Source: JAURVT01 sp049059935
GTDB lineage: Bacteria > Actinomycetota > Actinomycetes > Propionibacteriales > Nocardioidaceae
Direction: 5' to 3'
Assembly: GCF_049059935.1 (NCBI RefSeq)
Contig: NZ_JBMGQR010000001.1
Coordinates: forward strand, 124,001-188,000
DNA: 64,000 bases
Under the pieces are notes generated by a model, which had not been told where the DNA came from, searched no databases, and was given only the letters and a program-made list of their open reading frames with translations. The position numbers were made by a program, and so were the translations under genes. Shown here in pieces: positions 27,856 to 36,567 of this stretch; the first letter of the stretch is position 1, and the number at the start of each line of letters is the position of its first letter.

Positions 27856-29358
27856 TCAGCCGATCTTGACGTTGATCTGCTTGATCTGGGTGAACGACTC
27901 GAGCGCGCCCTCCAGGGAGAACTCGCGGCCGATGCCCGAGGTCTTGTAACCGCCGTACGACTGCCCGACCACCTGCGCGCCGCCCTGGTTGACCTGCACC
28001 CAGCCCGACTCGATCCGGTGCGCGGTGTCGAGCGCGCGGCTGAGGTCCTGCGACCAGACGTACGCCGCCAGGCCGTAGTGCGACGCGTTGGCCATCTCGA
28101 CGACCTCGTCGACGTCGGTCCAGGGGATCACGACGAGCACCGGGCCGAAGATCTCCTCCTGCGCGATGCGCCACGAGTTGTCGACGGCCGCGAAGATCGT
28201 GGGGCCCTGGTAGTAGCCGTCGAGACCGTCGGGCACCGCGTCGGCGCCGTCGAGCGGCACCTGCACGCCCGGCTGGGACTTGCCGTCCTCGATGTACGCG
28301 CGGATCTGGTCGTGCTGCTTGGCGTTGATGATCGAGCCCATGTCGGTGCCCTCGTCGAGCGGGTCGCCGACCACGAGCTGCGACACCTGCCGGACCAGCT
28401 CGGCGACGAACTCGTCGTGCACGTCGCGGTGCACGAACAGGCGCGACCCGGCCGTGCACGACTGGCCCTGACGGGTGAAGCGCATCGCGGTGAGCACGCC
28501 CGTCGCGGTCTCGACGATGCGGTCGGGGCCGGCGGCGTCGGGGAAGACGATGTTGGGGCTCTTGCCGCCCAGCTCGAGCGACACGTGCGCCAGGCGCGAC
28601 CCGGCCACCTCGGCGACGTGACGCCCGACGCCGCTCGAGCCGGTGAACGACACCTTGTCGACGCCGTGGTGCTGCACGAGCGACTCGCCGACCTCGGCGC
28701 CGTAGCCGGTGAGCACGTTGAGCACGCCGTCGGGCAGGAACGGCGCCGCGATCTCGGCCATCCGCAGGATGGTGAGCGGCGCGTCCTCGGCGGCCTTGAG
28801 GACGATGGTGTTGCCCGCGGCGAGCGCGGCCGGCACCTTCATGCCCGCGATCATCAGCGGGGAGTTCCACGGCAGGATCCCCGCGACGACGCCGAGCGGC
28901 TCACGCCGGGTGTACTGCAGCTGGTCGTCCCCGGCGGGGAGCGTCGCGCCCTTGAACTCCCCGGCCACGCCGCCGAAGTAGCGGAACAGGCTGACGAGCA
29001 GCTGCGACTCCGGGCGCGCCTGCGGGCGCAGCGCGTTGCCGGTGTCGCGCGCGGTCAGGACGGCGAGCTCCTCGGCGGCGTCCTCGAGCGCGTCGGCGAT
29101 CGACAGCAGCGCCTTCTGGCGGTCCTTGAAGTGCAGGGCGCGCCACAGCGGGAACGCCTCGCGCGCCGCGGCCACCGCGGTGTCGACGTCGCTCTGACGG
29201 GCGCGCGGCGTGCGTCCGAGCAGCTCGCCGCGACGCGACGGGGACGTGACGTCGATCCACTCGCCGCCGTCGGCCTCCACCCAGCGACCGCCGACGAGCA
29301 TCAGCCGGTCGCCGAGGGGTGCGTGGACGTCGGCGGTGCGGTCTGCCTGCTGGGTCAT
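27856..29358 (-). CDS. NAD(P)-dependent aldehyde dehydrogenase
   Basis: This 500-residue member of the ALDH superfamily has PWNSPLMIAGMKVPAALAAGN, cofactor-binding FTGSSGVGRHVAE, general-base LELGGKSPN and catalytic-cysteine GQSCTAGSRLFV, followed by EEIFGPVLVV and the C-terminal GGYKTSGIGREFSLEGALE. The nearest groups are betaine-, vanillin- or other aliphatic/aromatic aldehyde dehydrogenases; the sequence does not fix the substrate. It stands by itself. A lipoprotein-like gene lies 88 bases upstream on the same strand. Confidence 0.93.
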   Translation of the reverse strand: MTQQADRTADVHAPLGDRLMLVGGRWVEADGGEWIDVTSPSRRGELLGRTPRARQSDVDTAVAAAREAFPLWRALHFKDRQKALLSIADALEDAAEELAVLTARDTGNALRPQARPESQLLVSLFRYFGGVAGEFKGATLPAGDDQLQYTRREPLGVVAGILPWNSPLMIAGMKVPAALAAGNTIVLKAAEDAPLTILRMAEIAAPFLPDGVLNVLTGYGAEVGESLVQHHGVDKVSFTGSSGVGRHVAEVAGSRLAHVSLELGGKSPNIVFPDAAGPDRIVETATGVLTAMRFTRQGQSCTAGSRLFVHRDVHDEFVAELVRQVSQLVVGDPLDEGTDMGSIINAKQHDQIRAYIEDGKSQPGVQVPLDGADAVPDGLDGYYQGPTIFAAVDNSWRIAQEEIFGPVLVVIPWTDVDEVVEMANASHYGLAAYVWSQDLSRALDTAHRIESGWVQVNQGGAQVVGQSYGGYKTSGIGREFSLEGALESFTQIKQINVKIG

Positions 29359-29445
29359 CGGTGCCTCCGTGCGGTGGGCGCCCCGTCGGGGTCGGGGCGG
29401 CGCAGCACGACACTACGACCAGCGGCCGACACCGGGCCCGGAGGC

Positions 29446-30024
29446 TCAGTCGAGCGCGCCGAACAGCGCCTGGACGAACGCGGAGGCTTCCTCGACGCCC
29501 GTCGCGCCCGGGTCCGTGGGTACCACCGACACGGTGAGGCCGGGGGTGCTGCGCTGGCACTGCAGGACGAGGAGGGCGTCGCCCTGGCCACCGGTCTGGC
29601 ACCGGACGTCGCCGACCTGCTCGACCCGGGTGATGACGTCCGCCGCCTCCTCGGGCGGGCGCTGGACGCTGAACAGCGGCAGGGCGTCGAGCCGCACCGC
29701 CGTCGCGGTGAAGGCCGGGCCGTCGGAGCCGACGTACGTCGCGACGTCGGCGCCCGCCCCGCTCGCGTCGGTGATCTGCCGGCGCGTGGCCTCCCGGTCC
29801 AGGCCGGTGGGGTCGTCGGCGGGGATCTGGTACCCGCCGGCCGAGGTCGGCAGCTCGACCGCCGTGCCGTCCCGCCGGGGCACGTCCGTGGTCGGCGCGG
29901 CCGCCTCGTCACGGGTGAGCGAGAGCACCAGGCCGACGGCGAGCACCACCGCGACGACGCCGAGCCCGACCACGGCCGACCAGGGCGCACCACGCCGGGA
30001 GGACGTGTCACCGGGCTGCGTCAT
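29446..30024 (-). CDS. Single-pass membrane-anchored extracytoplasmic protein
   Basis: This 192-residue protein has a short cytoplasmic N-terminus (MTQPGDTSSRRGAPW), one membrane helix (AVVGLGVVAVVLAVGLVLSLT, residues 17-37) and an exposed region of about 150 residues with two cysteines (VRCQTGG and LQCQRST) that could form a disulfide. No lipobox is present. ATG 30024 has GAGGAG seven bases upstream. I recognise no domain. Function is unknown. Confidence 0.75.
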   Translation of the reverse strand: MTQPGDTSSRRGAPWSAVVGLGVVAVVLAVGLVLSLTRDEAAAPTTDVPRRDGTAVELPTSAGGYQIPADDPTGLDREATRRQITDASGAGADVATYVGSDGPAFTATAVRLDALPLFSVQRPPEEAADVITRVEQVGDVRCQTGGQGDALLVLQCQRSTPGLTVSVVPTDPGATGVEEASAFVQALFGALD

Positions 30025-30146
30025 GGTGCCTCCTCGCCCGTGGCCGCGGGGCGACCACTGTGGCACGACGACGAGGCTCGCGGAACCCTCCAGCGCGGAC
30101 GATGGGCCCGGTGGGCCGGCGCACGGCGTCAAGCGATGATGGACCG

Positions 30147-30668
30147 GTGGGACGGGGTGAGCGGTGGGGCGTCAGCGACGCCGAGGTCGCCGCGAGGTAC
30201 ACGTGCGACGACCTGCGTCCCGACGCCCCGGGTCGTTGGCTGCGCGGGGTGGACGTCGACGCCGCGCCCGCGCACACCTTCCGGTGGGTCTGCCAGCTGC
30301 GAGCCGCGCCCTACAGCTACGACCTCGTCGACAACCTGGGACGGCGCAGCCCGCGCACCCTCACGCCCGGGCTCGACGACCTGCAGGTGGGGCAGCAGGT
30401 CGCCACGGTGTTCCGGCTCCACTCCTTCGTGCCCGGCGAGGAGATCACCCTGACCCTGCCGCCGTCGCGGGTCGCCCGCGCCACCGGCGACATGGCCGTC
30501 ACCTACCGGGTCGAGCCTCGGACAAGCGGCAGCCGCCTGCTGGCCGTCCTGCGCGTCGAGGCCCTCCCCCGTCCGGTGATGTCGGCGCTCGCCTGGGGCG
30601 ACCTGGTGATGATGCGACGTCAGCTGCTGACCCTCGCCGCCCTGGCCTCGCGACCGACCGGCACCTGA
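30147..30668 (+). CDS. SRPBCC-superfamily protein
   Basis: This 173-residue protein begins VGRGERWGVSDAEVAARYTCDDL and contains LRAAPYSYDLVDNLGRRSPRTLTPGLDDLQVGQQVATVF, a layout found in actinobacterial START/SRPBCC-like proteins that may bind small hydrophobic ligands. GTG 30147 was chosen from length and the conserved beginning. Earlier starts in the same frame run into the divergent membrane protein's promoter. The function is unknown. Confidence 0.7.
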   Translation: MGRGERWGVSDAEVAARYTCDDLRPDAPGRWLRGVDVDAAPAHTFRWVCQLRAAPYSYDLVDNLGRRSPRTLTPGLDDLQVGQQVATVFRLHSFVPGEEITLTLPPSRVARATGDMAVTYRVEPRTSGSRLLAVLRVEALPRPVMSALAWGDLVMMRRQLLTLAALASRPTGT

Positions 30669-30741
30669 TCCCCCGAAGTGCTCAGGAACGGGCCCTCGCT
30701 GCCGATCGGAAGGTCACGGAGCCCGACGGGAGGAGGTACCG

Positions 30742-30939
30742 ATGTCCACACGTATCGTGCGAGGCCCGGCCGCACTCCTGGCCCACATGAGCCCGTCCAC
30801 CGTCACCGCGCCGCACCCGACCTGGTGGTGCCGCCTCGGCCTGCACCACTTCGAGCCCGCCGGCACCGACCCGTCGTCGCCCTGGATCGTCCTCGCCGAC
30901 GAGTGCGCCTGCGGCGCGCAGCGTCCTCTCCCCCTCTGA
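30742..30939 (+). CDS. Small protein with Trp/Cys/His motifs
   Basis: This 65-residue protein is preceded by a strong GGAGGAGG seven bases before ATG 30742, which supports translation. The sequence holds PTWWCRLGLHHFEPAG and DECACGAQRP, so three Cys and two adjacent His could form a metal-binding knuckle. No family is recognised. The IclR-type gene ends 19 bases downstream on the other strand. Confidence 0.6.
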   Translation: MSTRIVRGPAALLAHMSPSTVTAPHPTWWCRLGLHHFEPAGTDPSSPWIVLADECACGAQRPLPL

Positions 30940-30958
30940 GGGTCCAGGACACGGCCCC

Positions 30959-31729
30959 CTAGCGGGGCATGGACGCCAGTGAGTCGCTCAGGCGACCGGC
31001 CGCCACCCGGACGGCGGCGACCCGCTCGTCGAGGGCCGGACCCTCGAAGTCGTCGCTGGGGCCACCGAGGCTGAGGGTGGCGACCAGCTCGGCTGACGGC
31101 CCCGACGTCACCGGCGCCGCCACGGCCGACACCCCGCTCAGGTAGTCCGCGTGGCTCGAGGCCCAGCCGGCGTCGCGCACCTCTGCCAGCCTCCGCTCCA
31201 GCAGGTCGTGGTCGGTCAGCGTCAGCGGCGTGTACGACGGGAGGTCCCGGGCCAGGAGCGCTGCCCGCGACTCGTCGTCGAACGCCGCCATCACCACCGG
31301 GGCCGCCGCGGCATGGAACGGCAGCACGGTGCCGACCGAGAGCCCGGCCACCTGGAGCGACCGCCCGCCCTCGACACGGTCGATGACCACGGCTCCGGCT
31401 TCCGACGGCACCATGAGGAACGCGGTGTTGCCGAAGCCCGTGGCGAGCCCGTCGAGCTCGCCACGCGCGTGGTCGCGCAGGTCGAGCTCACCCAGGGCCG
31501 CCGACGCGATGGCGAACAGCGGCAGGCGCACCCGGTACGCCCCGGCCGCGTCGCGGCTCACCCAGCCCGCCGCGACGAAGGTCGACATCAGTCGGTGCAC
31601 GGTCGGCTTGTTCAGCCCGCTGTCGGCCGTCAGCTCGGCCAGCGTCACCACCGGTCGGTCAACGCCGAACGACCCCAGCAACCGGCACGCGCGCAGCACC
31701 GAGCCGACGGTCTCCTGCTCACCGGTCAT
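30959..31729 (-). CDS. IclR family transcriptional regulator
   Basis: This 256-residue protein has an N-terminal winged helix (VGSVLRACRLLGSF...LAELTADSGLNKPTVHRLMSTFVAAGW, residues 7-56) and the IclR effector domain with VLPFHAAAAPVVMAAF and GVSAVAAPV. ATG 31729 gives the normal length. An open frame continues upstream through the divergent gene and is shadow. It is divergent from the lyase/aconitase/transporter cluster and is very probably its regulator, acting at the inverted repeats near 31800. Confidence 0.9.
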   Translation of the reverse strand: MTGEQETVGSVLRACRLLGSFGVDRPVVTLAELTADSGLNKPTVHRLMSTFVAAGWVSRDAAGAYRVRLPLFAIASAALGELDLRDHARGELDGLATGFGNTAFLMVPSEAGAVVIDRVEGGRSLQVAGLSVGTVLPFHAAAAPVVMAAFDDESRAALLARDLPSYTPLTLTDHDLLERRLAEVRDAGWASSHADYLSGVSAVAAPVTSGPSAELVATLSLGGPSDDFEGPALDERVAAVRVAAGRLSDSLASMPR

Positions 31730-31760
31730 GCGTGTCCCGCCCTCCTCGTCGACCCGGGCG

Positions 31761-31789
31761 TTGACATGTGACCAAGGTCTCGCCATAGT
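31761..31789 (+). promoter_or_regulatory. Sigma-70-type promoter of the lyase/aconitase cluster
   Basis: TTGACA at 31761-31766 and CATAGT at 31784-31789 are separated by 17 bases, an unusually good housekeeping-type promoter for this genome. Transcription would begin near 31796, right at the inverted repeat that probably binds the IclR protein. Confidence 0.7.
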
Positions 31790-31796
31790 GCCCATG

Positions 31797-31821
31797 ACGC
31801 ATTGCGTTATGCGTTTCGCAA
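31797..31821. promoter_or_regulatory. Operator-like inverted repeats at the predicted transcription start
   Basis: ACGCAT (31797-31802) and ATGCGT (31809-31814) form a perfect inverted repeat with a six-base spacer. TTGCG (31802-31806) and CGCAA (31817-31821) form a second, overlapping one. The block lies directly downstream of the predicted -10 box, the place for a repressor. The adjacent IclR protein is the natural candidate. Confidence 0.65.
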
Positions 31822-31843
31822 GACGATACGGAAGGACCGACTC

Positions 31844-32707
31844 ATGGGCAACCCCCTGCGGACGATGATCGACCAGGACCTGGTGCTCGCGCCGGGCGTC
31901 TGGGACGGGCTCACCGCCCGCCTCGCCGAGCAGGCCGGCTTCGAGGCGCTCTGCGCGTCGGGCTTCGCCGTGTCGGCGTCGCTCGGGTTCCCCGACGCCG
32001 AGCTCTACACGATGAGCGAGAACCTCCAGGCGGTCCGCACTATCCGCGAGTCCAGCACCCTGCCCCTGGTGGCCGACATCGATACCGGGTACGGCAACGC
32101 CGTCAACGCCGCGCGCACCGCGCGCCGGTTCGCCGACGCCGGGGTGCAGGCCGTGTTCATGGAGGATCAGCGCTCCCCCAAGCGCTGCCCGCTGGCCGTG
32201 GGCGCCGAGCTGCCGCTCGTGGACGTCGAGGAGGCCGCGGGCAAGGTGCGCGCGGTCAAGGACGCCGGGGGCGACGACCTGCTCGTCGTGGCCCGCACCG
32301 ACGCCAAGGGCGACGACGCCCTCCGGCGGGCCGAGGCCTACGTCTCCGCGGGCGCCGACCTGATCATGCCCGTCACCAAGACCTTCTCCAGCGTCGAGGA
32401 GTGGGCCCGTTGCCACGAGCGCGTCGGCGTCCCGCTGATGGCGACGCTCACCGCCTCGGCCTGGACCGAGCGCGAGCTGACGCCGGACGTCATGCGCGAG
32501 ATCGGCGTCCGCCTCGCGCTCCTGCCCACGCAGGTGCTGATGTCGGTCGCCGGTGCGGCGCGGGCCACCCTGCGCCGCCTGGCGAAGGGCGAGCCGCCGG
32601 CAGAGGTGAGTGCCGACGCGATGCCCCACCACGAGTTCGTCGACCTCATCGGCATGGCCGAGGTCGAGAGCCTGCAGCGCAAGTACCTGCCCGCCGACGC
32701 GAGCTGA
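31844..32707 (+). CDS. Isocitrate lyase/PEP mutase superfamily enzyme, putative substituted-malate lyase
   Basis: This 287-residue TIM-barrel enzyme has the metal-binding DIDTGYGN (residues 78-85), FMEDQ (105-109) and an active-site loop SPKRCPLAVG in which Cys115 is kept. Cys is the mark of C-C lyases (2-methylisocitrate, dimethylmalate) as opposed to PEP mutase. The usual GH after Cys is PL here. ATG 31844 follows GAAGGA by seven bases. It leads a cluster with aconitase-type subunits and an MHS transporter. A 2,3-dimethylmalate lyase-like role is the best analogy, but the substrate is unproven. Confidence 0.85.
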   Translation: MGNPLRTMIDQDLVLAPGVWDGLTARLAEQAGFEALCASGFAVSASLGFPDAELYTMSENLQAVRTIRESSTLPLVADIDTGYGNAVNAARTARRFADAGVQAVFMEDQRSPKRCPLAVGAELPLVDVEEAAGKVRAVKDAGGDDLLVVARTDAKGDDALRRAEAYVSAGADLIMPVTKTFSSVEEWARCHERVGVPLMATLTASAWTERELTPDVMREIGVRLALLPTQVLMSVAGAARATLRRLAKGEPPAEVSADAMPHHEFVDLIGMAEVESLQRKYLPADAS

Positions 32708-32717
32708 GGGGGACGAC

Positions 32718-33986
32718 ATGGCCAGCACCATCACCGAGAAGATCCTCGCCCGCGCCGGCGGCCTCGACCACGCCCGCGCCGGCGACCACGTCGCCGCGCG
32801 CCCGGACTACATGATGGCCTACGACTTCCCGGGCTACACCGACGTGATGTTCCGCCAGATGCACGACGAGTTCGGCATCACCGAGCTCGACGACCCCGAG
32901 CGGTACGTGGTGTTCATCGACCACATGCTCACGCGCGGCGACGAGCGGGAGGACGCCGTGCACGGTGTCACCCGCGACTGGTGCGAGCACTACGGCATCG
33001 CCCTCCACGAGGCCGACGGCATCGGCCACCAGGTCATGGCCGAGCTCGGGTACGCGCTCCCGGGAAACTTCCTGATCCACTTCGACGGCCACATCTCCGG
33101 CGCCGGCGCGTTCGGCGCGCTCGGCTGGGGCGTGCGCCGCGACCTGCTCGAGGGATGGGTCAGCGGGCAGGTCCACCTCGACGTCCCCGCGACGACCCGC
33201 TTCGAGCTCACCGGCTCGTTCCGCGACGGCGTCGACAGCCGCGACCTCGTCCACGAGGTGATCGGGCGGCACGGTGCCGACGGGTGCGCCCACCAGGTGA
33301 TGGAGTGGGGCGGCCCGGGGGCGCGCGGGATGAAGATCGACCACCGACAGTCGCTGTGCGGCATGGCGATGTTCACCGGCGCGGTGTCGGCCGTGTTCGA
33401 GCCCGACGAGCTGTCCCTGGCGTGCGCCGACCGGGTCGCCCGCACCCCGTACCAGCCCGTCATGCCCGACGAGGGCGCCGACTACGCGGCCGTCCACCGG
33501 ATCGACCTCGCCGAGGTGCGTCCCCAGGTGGTGCAGCCCGGATCGGCGCGCTCGGCGAACACCCACGACGCGCGCGAGCTCGCGGGCACGCCCGTCACGA
33601 AGGCGTTCATCGGGTCGTGCGCGAGCGGCCGCATCGAGGACATCCGGGCCGCCGCGCTCGTGCTGGACGGGCGGCGGGTCGCGCCGGGCGTCGAGCTCAA
33701 CGTGGTCCCCACCTCCCAGGCCGTCCACGACCAGGCCGAGCGCGAGGGCCTGCTCGACGTCCTGCGGTCCGCCGGGGCGCACGTGGCCAGGTCCAGCTGC
33801 GACTTCTGCTTCGGCTACCAGAAGCCGCTGCAGCCCGACGAGAACTGCATCTCCACGGGCGTGCTCAACATCTCCGGCCGCATGGGGAGCACCGACGCCA
33901 ACATCTACATGGGTTCGGCCTCCACCGTCGCGGCGAGCGCGGTCGACGGGACCATCACGACCGCCGAGGCGGTGAGCCACCGGTGA
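32718..33986 (+). CDS. Aconitase/3-isopropylmalate dehydratase-type large subunit, divergent
   Basis: This 422-residue protein of the aconitase superfamily has three cluster cysteines: C301 in IGSCASGR, and C361 and C364 in SSCDFCFGYQ. The canonical DSHT-type motif is replaced by FDGHISGAGAFGALGWG (122-138), so it is not an ordinary LeuC. It starts 10 bases after the lyase gene and its stop overlaps the small-subunit start. By analogy with dimethylmaleate hydratase of nicotinate-fermenting bacteria it may hydrate a substituted maleate or dehydrate a substituted malate. Which one is inference. Confidence 0.85.
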   Translation: MASTITEKILARAGGLDHARAGDHVAARPDYMMAYDFPGYTDVMFRQMHDEFGITELDDPERYVVFIDHMLTRGDEREDAVHGVTRDWCEHYGIALHEADGIGHQVMAELGYALPGNFLIHFDGHISGAGAFGALGWGVRRDLLEGWVSGQVHLDVPATTRFELTGSFRDGVDSRDLVHEVIGRHGADGCAHQVMEWGGPGARGMKIDHRQSLCGMAMFTGAVSAVFEPDELSLACADRVARTPYQPVMPDEGADYAAVHRIDLAEVRPQVVQPGSARSANTHDARELAGTPVTKAFIGSCASGRIEDIRAAALVLDGRRVAPGVELNVVPTSQAVHDQAEREGLLDVLRSAGAHVARSSCDFCFGYQKPLQPDENCISTGVLNISGRMGSTDANIYMGSASTVAASAVDGTITTAEAVSHR

Positions 33987-34567
33987 GCGCCGCGTACCCG
34001 CCTCCGCCCGACGTCATCCGTGGTCGTGTCGCCTGGGTGTTCGGCGACGACTTCGACATCGACCTCGTCGTCGGCGTGGAGAACATCAAGTCGTACGACG
34101 CCGACCACCTGCGCAGCGTCTGCATGCAGGCGTACGACCCGGACTTCGTCGACCGCGTGCGTCCCGGCGACGTGGTCGTCGGCGGACGCAACTTCGGCTA
34201 CGGTCACCCTCACTACCCGCCGATGGTCGCCCTGCGGAACCTGGGGATCCAGGCCGTCCTCGCCGAGTCGTTCTCGCCTGGGTTCTGGCGCGGCGAGACC
34301 TACAACGGCATGCCCCTGCTCACGGTCCCCGGCATCGCCGACGCGGTCGAGACCGGCGACGCAGTCGAGGTCGACTGGCGACGGGCCCGCGTCCTGCTGC
34401 CGGCCGCCGCACTCCCGCGCGAGCTGCACGGCGACCCCCCGAGCCCGCGCACGTGCCGGGTGATCGAGGCCGGCGGCTCGCTCAACCTGCTGCTGGCCGA
34501 GCACGGACCCCGCGCCACGCCCACCGACCCGACCGCCACCGCCTCGACGACCGGAGCCCTGCGATGA
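33983..34567 (+). CDS. Aconitase/3-isopropylmalate dehydratase-type small subunit, divergent
   Basis: This 194-residue swivelling-domain subunit reads FGDDFDIDLVVGVENIKSY, then VVGGRNFGYGHPHYPPMVALRNLGIQAVLAESFSPGFWRGETYNGMPLL. The overall LeuD layout is clear, but the usual GSSREHA loop is GYGHPHY here, another sign of a different substrate. A long tail after residue 165 (Thr/Ala/Pro-rich) is probably disordered. GTG 33983 overlaps the large-subunit stop (GTGA) and the stop overlaps the transporter start (ATGA), so the three are translationally coupled. Confidence 0.85.
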   Translation: MSAAYPPPPDVIRGRVAWVFGDDFDIDLVVGVENIKSYDADHLRSVCMQAYDPDFVDRVRPGDVVVGGRNFGYGHPHYPPMVALRNLGIQAVLAESFSPGFWRGETYNGMPLLTVPGIADAVETGDAVEVDWRRARVLLPAAALPRELHGDPPSPRTCRVIEAGGSLNLLLAEHGPRATPTDPTATASTTGALR

Positions 34568-35880
34568 CCGACACCGCCCACGACCTCACGAGCACCACAG
34601 ACTCGGAGCCGTCGCCGTCGACCGCCCGGCGGGCCGCTCTCGCCGGCGGCGTCGGCACCCTGATCGAGTACTACGACTTCAGCGTGTACGCGTTCCTCGC
34701 CGTCACGCTCGGCCCGCTGTTCTTCCCCAGCGACCAGCCCGGGGTGTCGACGCTCCTGACCCTCGCGGTGTTCGGGTCGGCCTACGTCATGCGTCCGCTG
34801 GGCGGGTGGTTCTTCGGACGGCTGGGCGACCGGCGCGGACGGCGCCACGCCCTCGTCACCACGGTCGTCGCGATGGGCGTCTGCTGCGCCCTGCTCGGGC
34901 TGCTGCCCACGCACGCCCAGGTCGGCGTCCTCGCCCCCGTGCTGCTCGTGCTCATCCGCCTCGCACAGGGCTTCTCGGCCGGCGGCGAGATCGGCGGTGC
35001 GGCGACCTACGTGGCCGAGTCGGCCCCAACCGGTCGGCGCGGCGTGTTCGGCTCGCTGACGCCGATCGGATCCACCCTGGGCTTCTCGGTCGCCGCCGCC
35101 GTGGTCGGATGCGTGGCCGCATCCACCACCGACGCGCAGATGGCCGCCTGGGGCTGGCGGATCCCCTTCCTGGTCTCCATCCCGCTGGCCGCGTTGTGCC
35201 TGTGGGCGCGCGTGCGTCTGGAGGACACCCCGGAGTTCGAGGAGATGGCCGAGCGGGCCGAGGTCGTCCGCAGCCCGCTCCTGCAGGTGGTGCGCGACCA
35301 CCCCCTGTCGGTGCTGCGCGTCGTGGGCATCGCCATCGCGATGAACGGCAGCGGCTACATCGGCCTGACGTACTTCGGCATCTACCTGGCGGGCGAGGGG
35401 TTCGACCAGCAGGCGATCTACTGGACGTCCGCGATCGCCATCGCGATCGCCTGCCTGTCGTTCCCGCTGGCGGGCGTCCTGACCGACCGCTTCGGGCGGC
35501 GTCCGGTGCTGCTGACGTCGTACGTGGCCTACCTGGTGATCGCCTGGCCCGCGTTCGCGATCATGGGCGCCACCGAGAGCATCCTGGTCGTCGGCCTCGT
35601 CTACGTCGTCTACATGTTCTTCAACGGGCTCGCCCAGGTGCCGGCGTTCCCCCAGTTCACAGAGCTGTTCCCGCGCAACGTGCGTTACACCGGCGTGGCG
35701 CTCGGGTTCAACATCGGCACGATCATCGCCGGCGGCAGCGCGCCATACATCGCCGCACAGCTCGTGCAGTCGACCGGCAACAAGATGGCACCGGCGTTCT
35801 GGGTCATGGGTGTCGTGGTCGTCGGCATCGTCACCGTGTCGACGCTGCGTGAGACCGGGCGCAAGGCGCTCCCGGTCTGA
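34564..35880 (+). CDS. MFS transporter, metabolite:H+ symporter (MHS) family
   Basis: This 438-residue major facilitator protein has 12 expected helices and MHS-family signatures: GTLIEYYDFSVYAFLAVTLGPLFFP, GRLGDRRGRRHAL and RLAQGFSAGGEIGGAATYVAE. MHS members import organic acids such as alpha-ketoglutarate, citrate, shikimate or aromatic acids. As last gene of the lyase/aconitase cluster it probably brings in the acid that the cluster degrades. ATG 34564 overlaps the preceding stop by four bases. Confidence 0.92.
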   Translation: MTDTAHDLTSTTDSEPSPSTARRAALAGGVGTLIEYYDFSVYAFLAVTLGPLFFPSDQPGVSTLLTLAVFGSAYVMRPLGGWFFGRLGDRRGRRHALVTTVVAMGVCCALLGLLPTHAQVGVLAPVLLVLIRLAQGFSAGGEIGGAATYVAESAPTGRRGVFGSLTPIGSTLGFSVAAAVVGCVAASTTDAQMAAWGWRIPFLVSIPLAALCLWARVRLEDTPEFEEMAERAEVVRSPLLQVVRDHPLSVLRVVGIAIAMNGSGYIGLTYFGIYLAGEGFDQQAIYWTSAIAIAIACLSFPLAGVLTDRFGRRPVLLTSYVAYLVIAWPAFAIMGATESILVVGLVYVVYMFFNGLAQVPAFPQFTELFPRNVRYTGVALGFNIGTIIAGGSAPYIAAQLVQSTGNKMAPAFWVMGVVVVGIVTVSTLRETGRKALPV

Positions 35881-35887
35881 GGGTCCC

Positions 35888-36523
35888 TCAGAGCTCGCGC
35901 ACGACGGCGAGCAGCACGCCCTCGCGGTCGCCGAACGAGCCGACGAGCACCGGCGAGCCGTCGGCCACCGGACGGTCGCCGAGCACACGGCTCAGGGTGA
36001 TCTCCAGGGCGCCGGTGGTCACGACGGTGGTGGTGGCGGTGTCCTCGGACGCGAGCACGCCGACGTCGGGCACGGCGGTGCCGGCGGTCCCGCTGCCCGA
36101 CACGGTGGCCGACGGCTCACGCACCTGCTGGTCGTCGTCCGGGCCCACCACCTGGTCGGCCTGGACGCCCCCGGTGAGGACGGCAGTGGTCAGCGTCGCG
36201 GCCCAGACGGGGTCGCCCGCGCCGTCGTAGACCCACCGGCGGCCGAGGACCGAGTGCTCCATGGTCGTGATGAGGCTCGCCTCGGCGCCCTCGAGCGGGG
36301 CGTCGCGGTAGGTCACGGGCACCTGCAGCACGGGGCCGTCGCCGGCTCGGAGGAGGAACGTCTCGACGCCGACCTCGCCGGCGGGGTCGTCGAAGCGGTA
36401 CGCCGCCACCTGCTCGAGGCCCGCGCCCGGGGTGCCGTCGAACCACGGACGGGTGGGCACCCACCGGTCGAGGAGCTCGAGCTTGGTGGGGCTGATGGTC
36501 GCGTCTACGTGAAGTCGGGCCAC
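35888..36523 (-). CDS. Maltokinase N-terminal cap-like (CG0192-related) protein
   Basis: This 211-residue protein resembles the cap domain found at the N-terminus of actinobacterial maltokinases (opening VARLHVDATISPTKLELLDRWVPTRPWFDG, later VPVTYRDAPLEGAEASLITTMEHSVLGRRWVYDGAGDPVWAA). The kinase domain is absent, so this is a stand-alone cap as seen in Corynebacterium CG0192. The role is unknown. GTG 36523 gives the natural beginning. It lies 44 bases downstream of the glutamine synthetase on the same strand. Confidence 0.82.
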   Translation of the reverse strand: MARLHVDATISPTKLELLDRWVPTRPWFDGTPGAGLEQVAAYRFDDPAGEVGVETFLLRAGDGPVLQVPVTYRDAPLEGAEASLITTMEHSVLGRRWVYDGAGDPVWAATLTTAVLTGGVQADQVVGPDDDQQVREPSATVSGSGTAGTAVPDVGVLASEDTATTTVVTTGALEITLSRVLGDRPVADGSPVLVGSFGDREGVLLAVVREL

Positions 36524-36567
36524 GCCGCCGAGCCTAGGGCGGCCCGGCGGCGTGCGCCCGTCCGGAC

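Noticed and set aside
26623..30453. A continuous open frame of over 1,200 codons
   Set aside because: Only the first 175 codons look like protein; the rest is antisense or out of frame to the reductase, aldehyde dehydrogenase and other genes and is Arg/Ala/Gly/Pro-rich, typical of high-GC shadow.
31844..34567. Leucine synthesis leuCD or propionate methylcitrate pathway
   Set aside because: Motifs of both aconitase-type subunits differ from LeuCD, no leuA/leuB or prpC/prpD is adjacent, and an IclR regulator with an importer points to catabolism.
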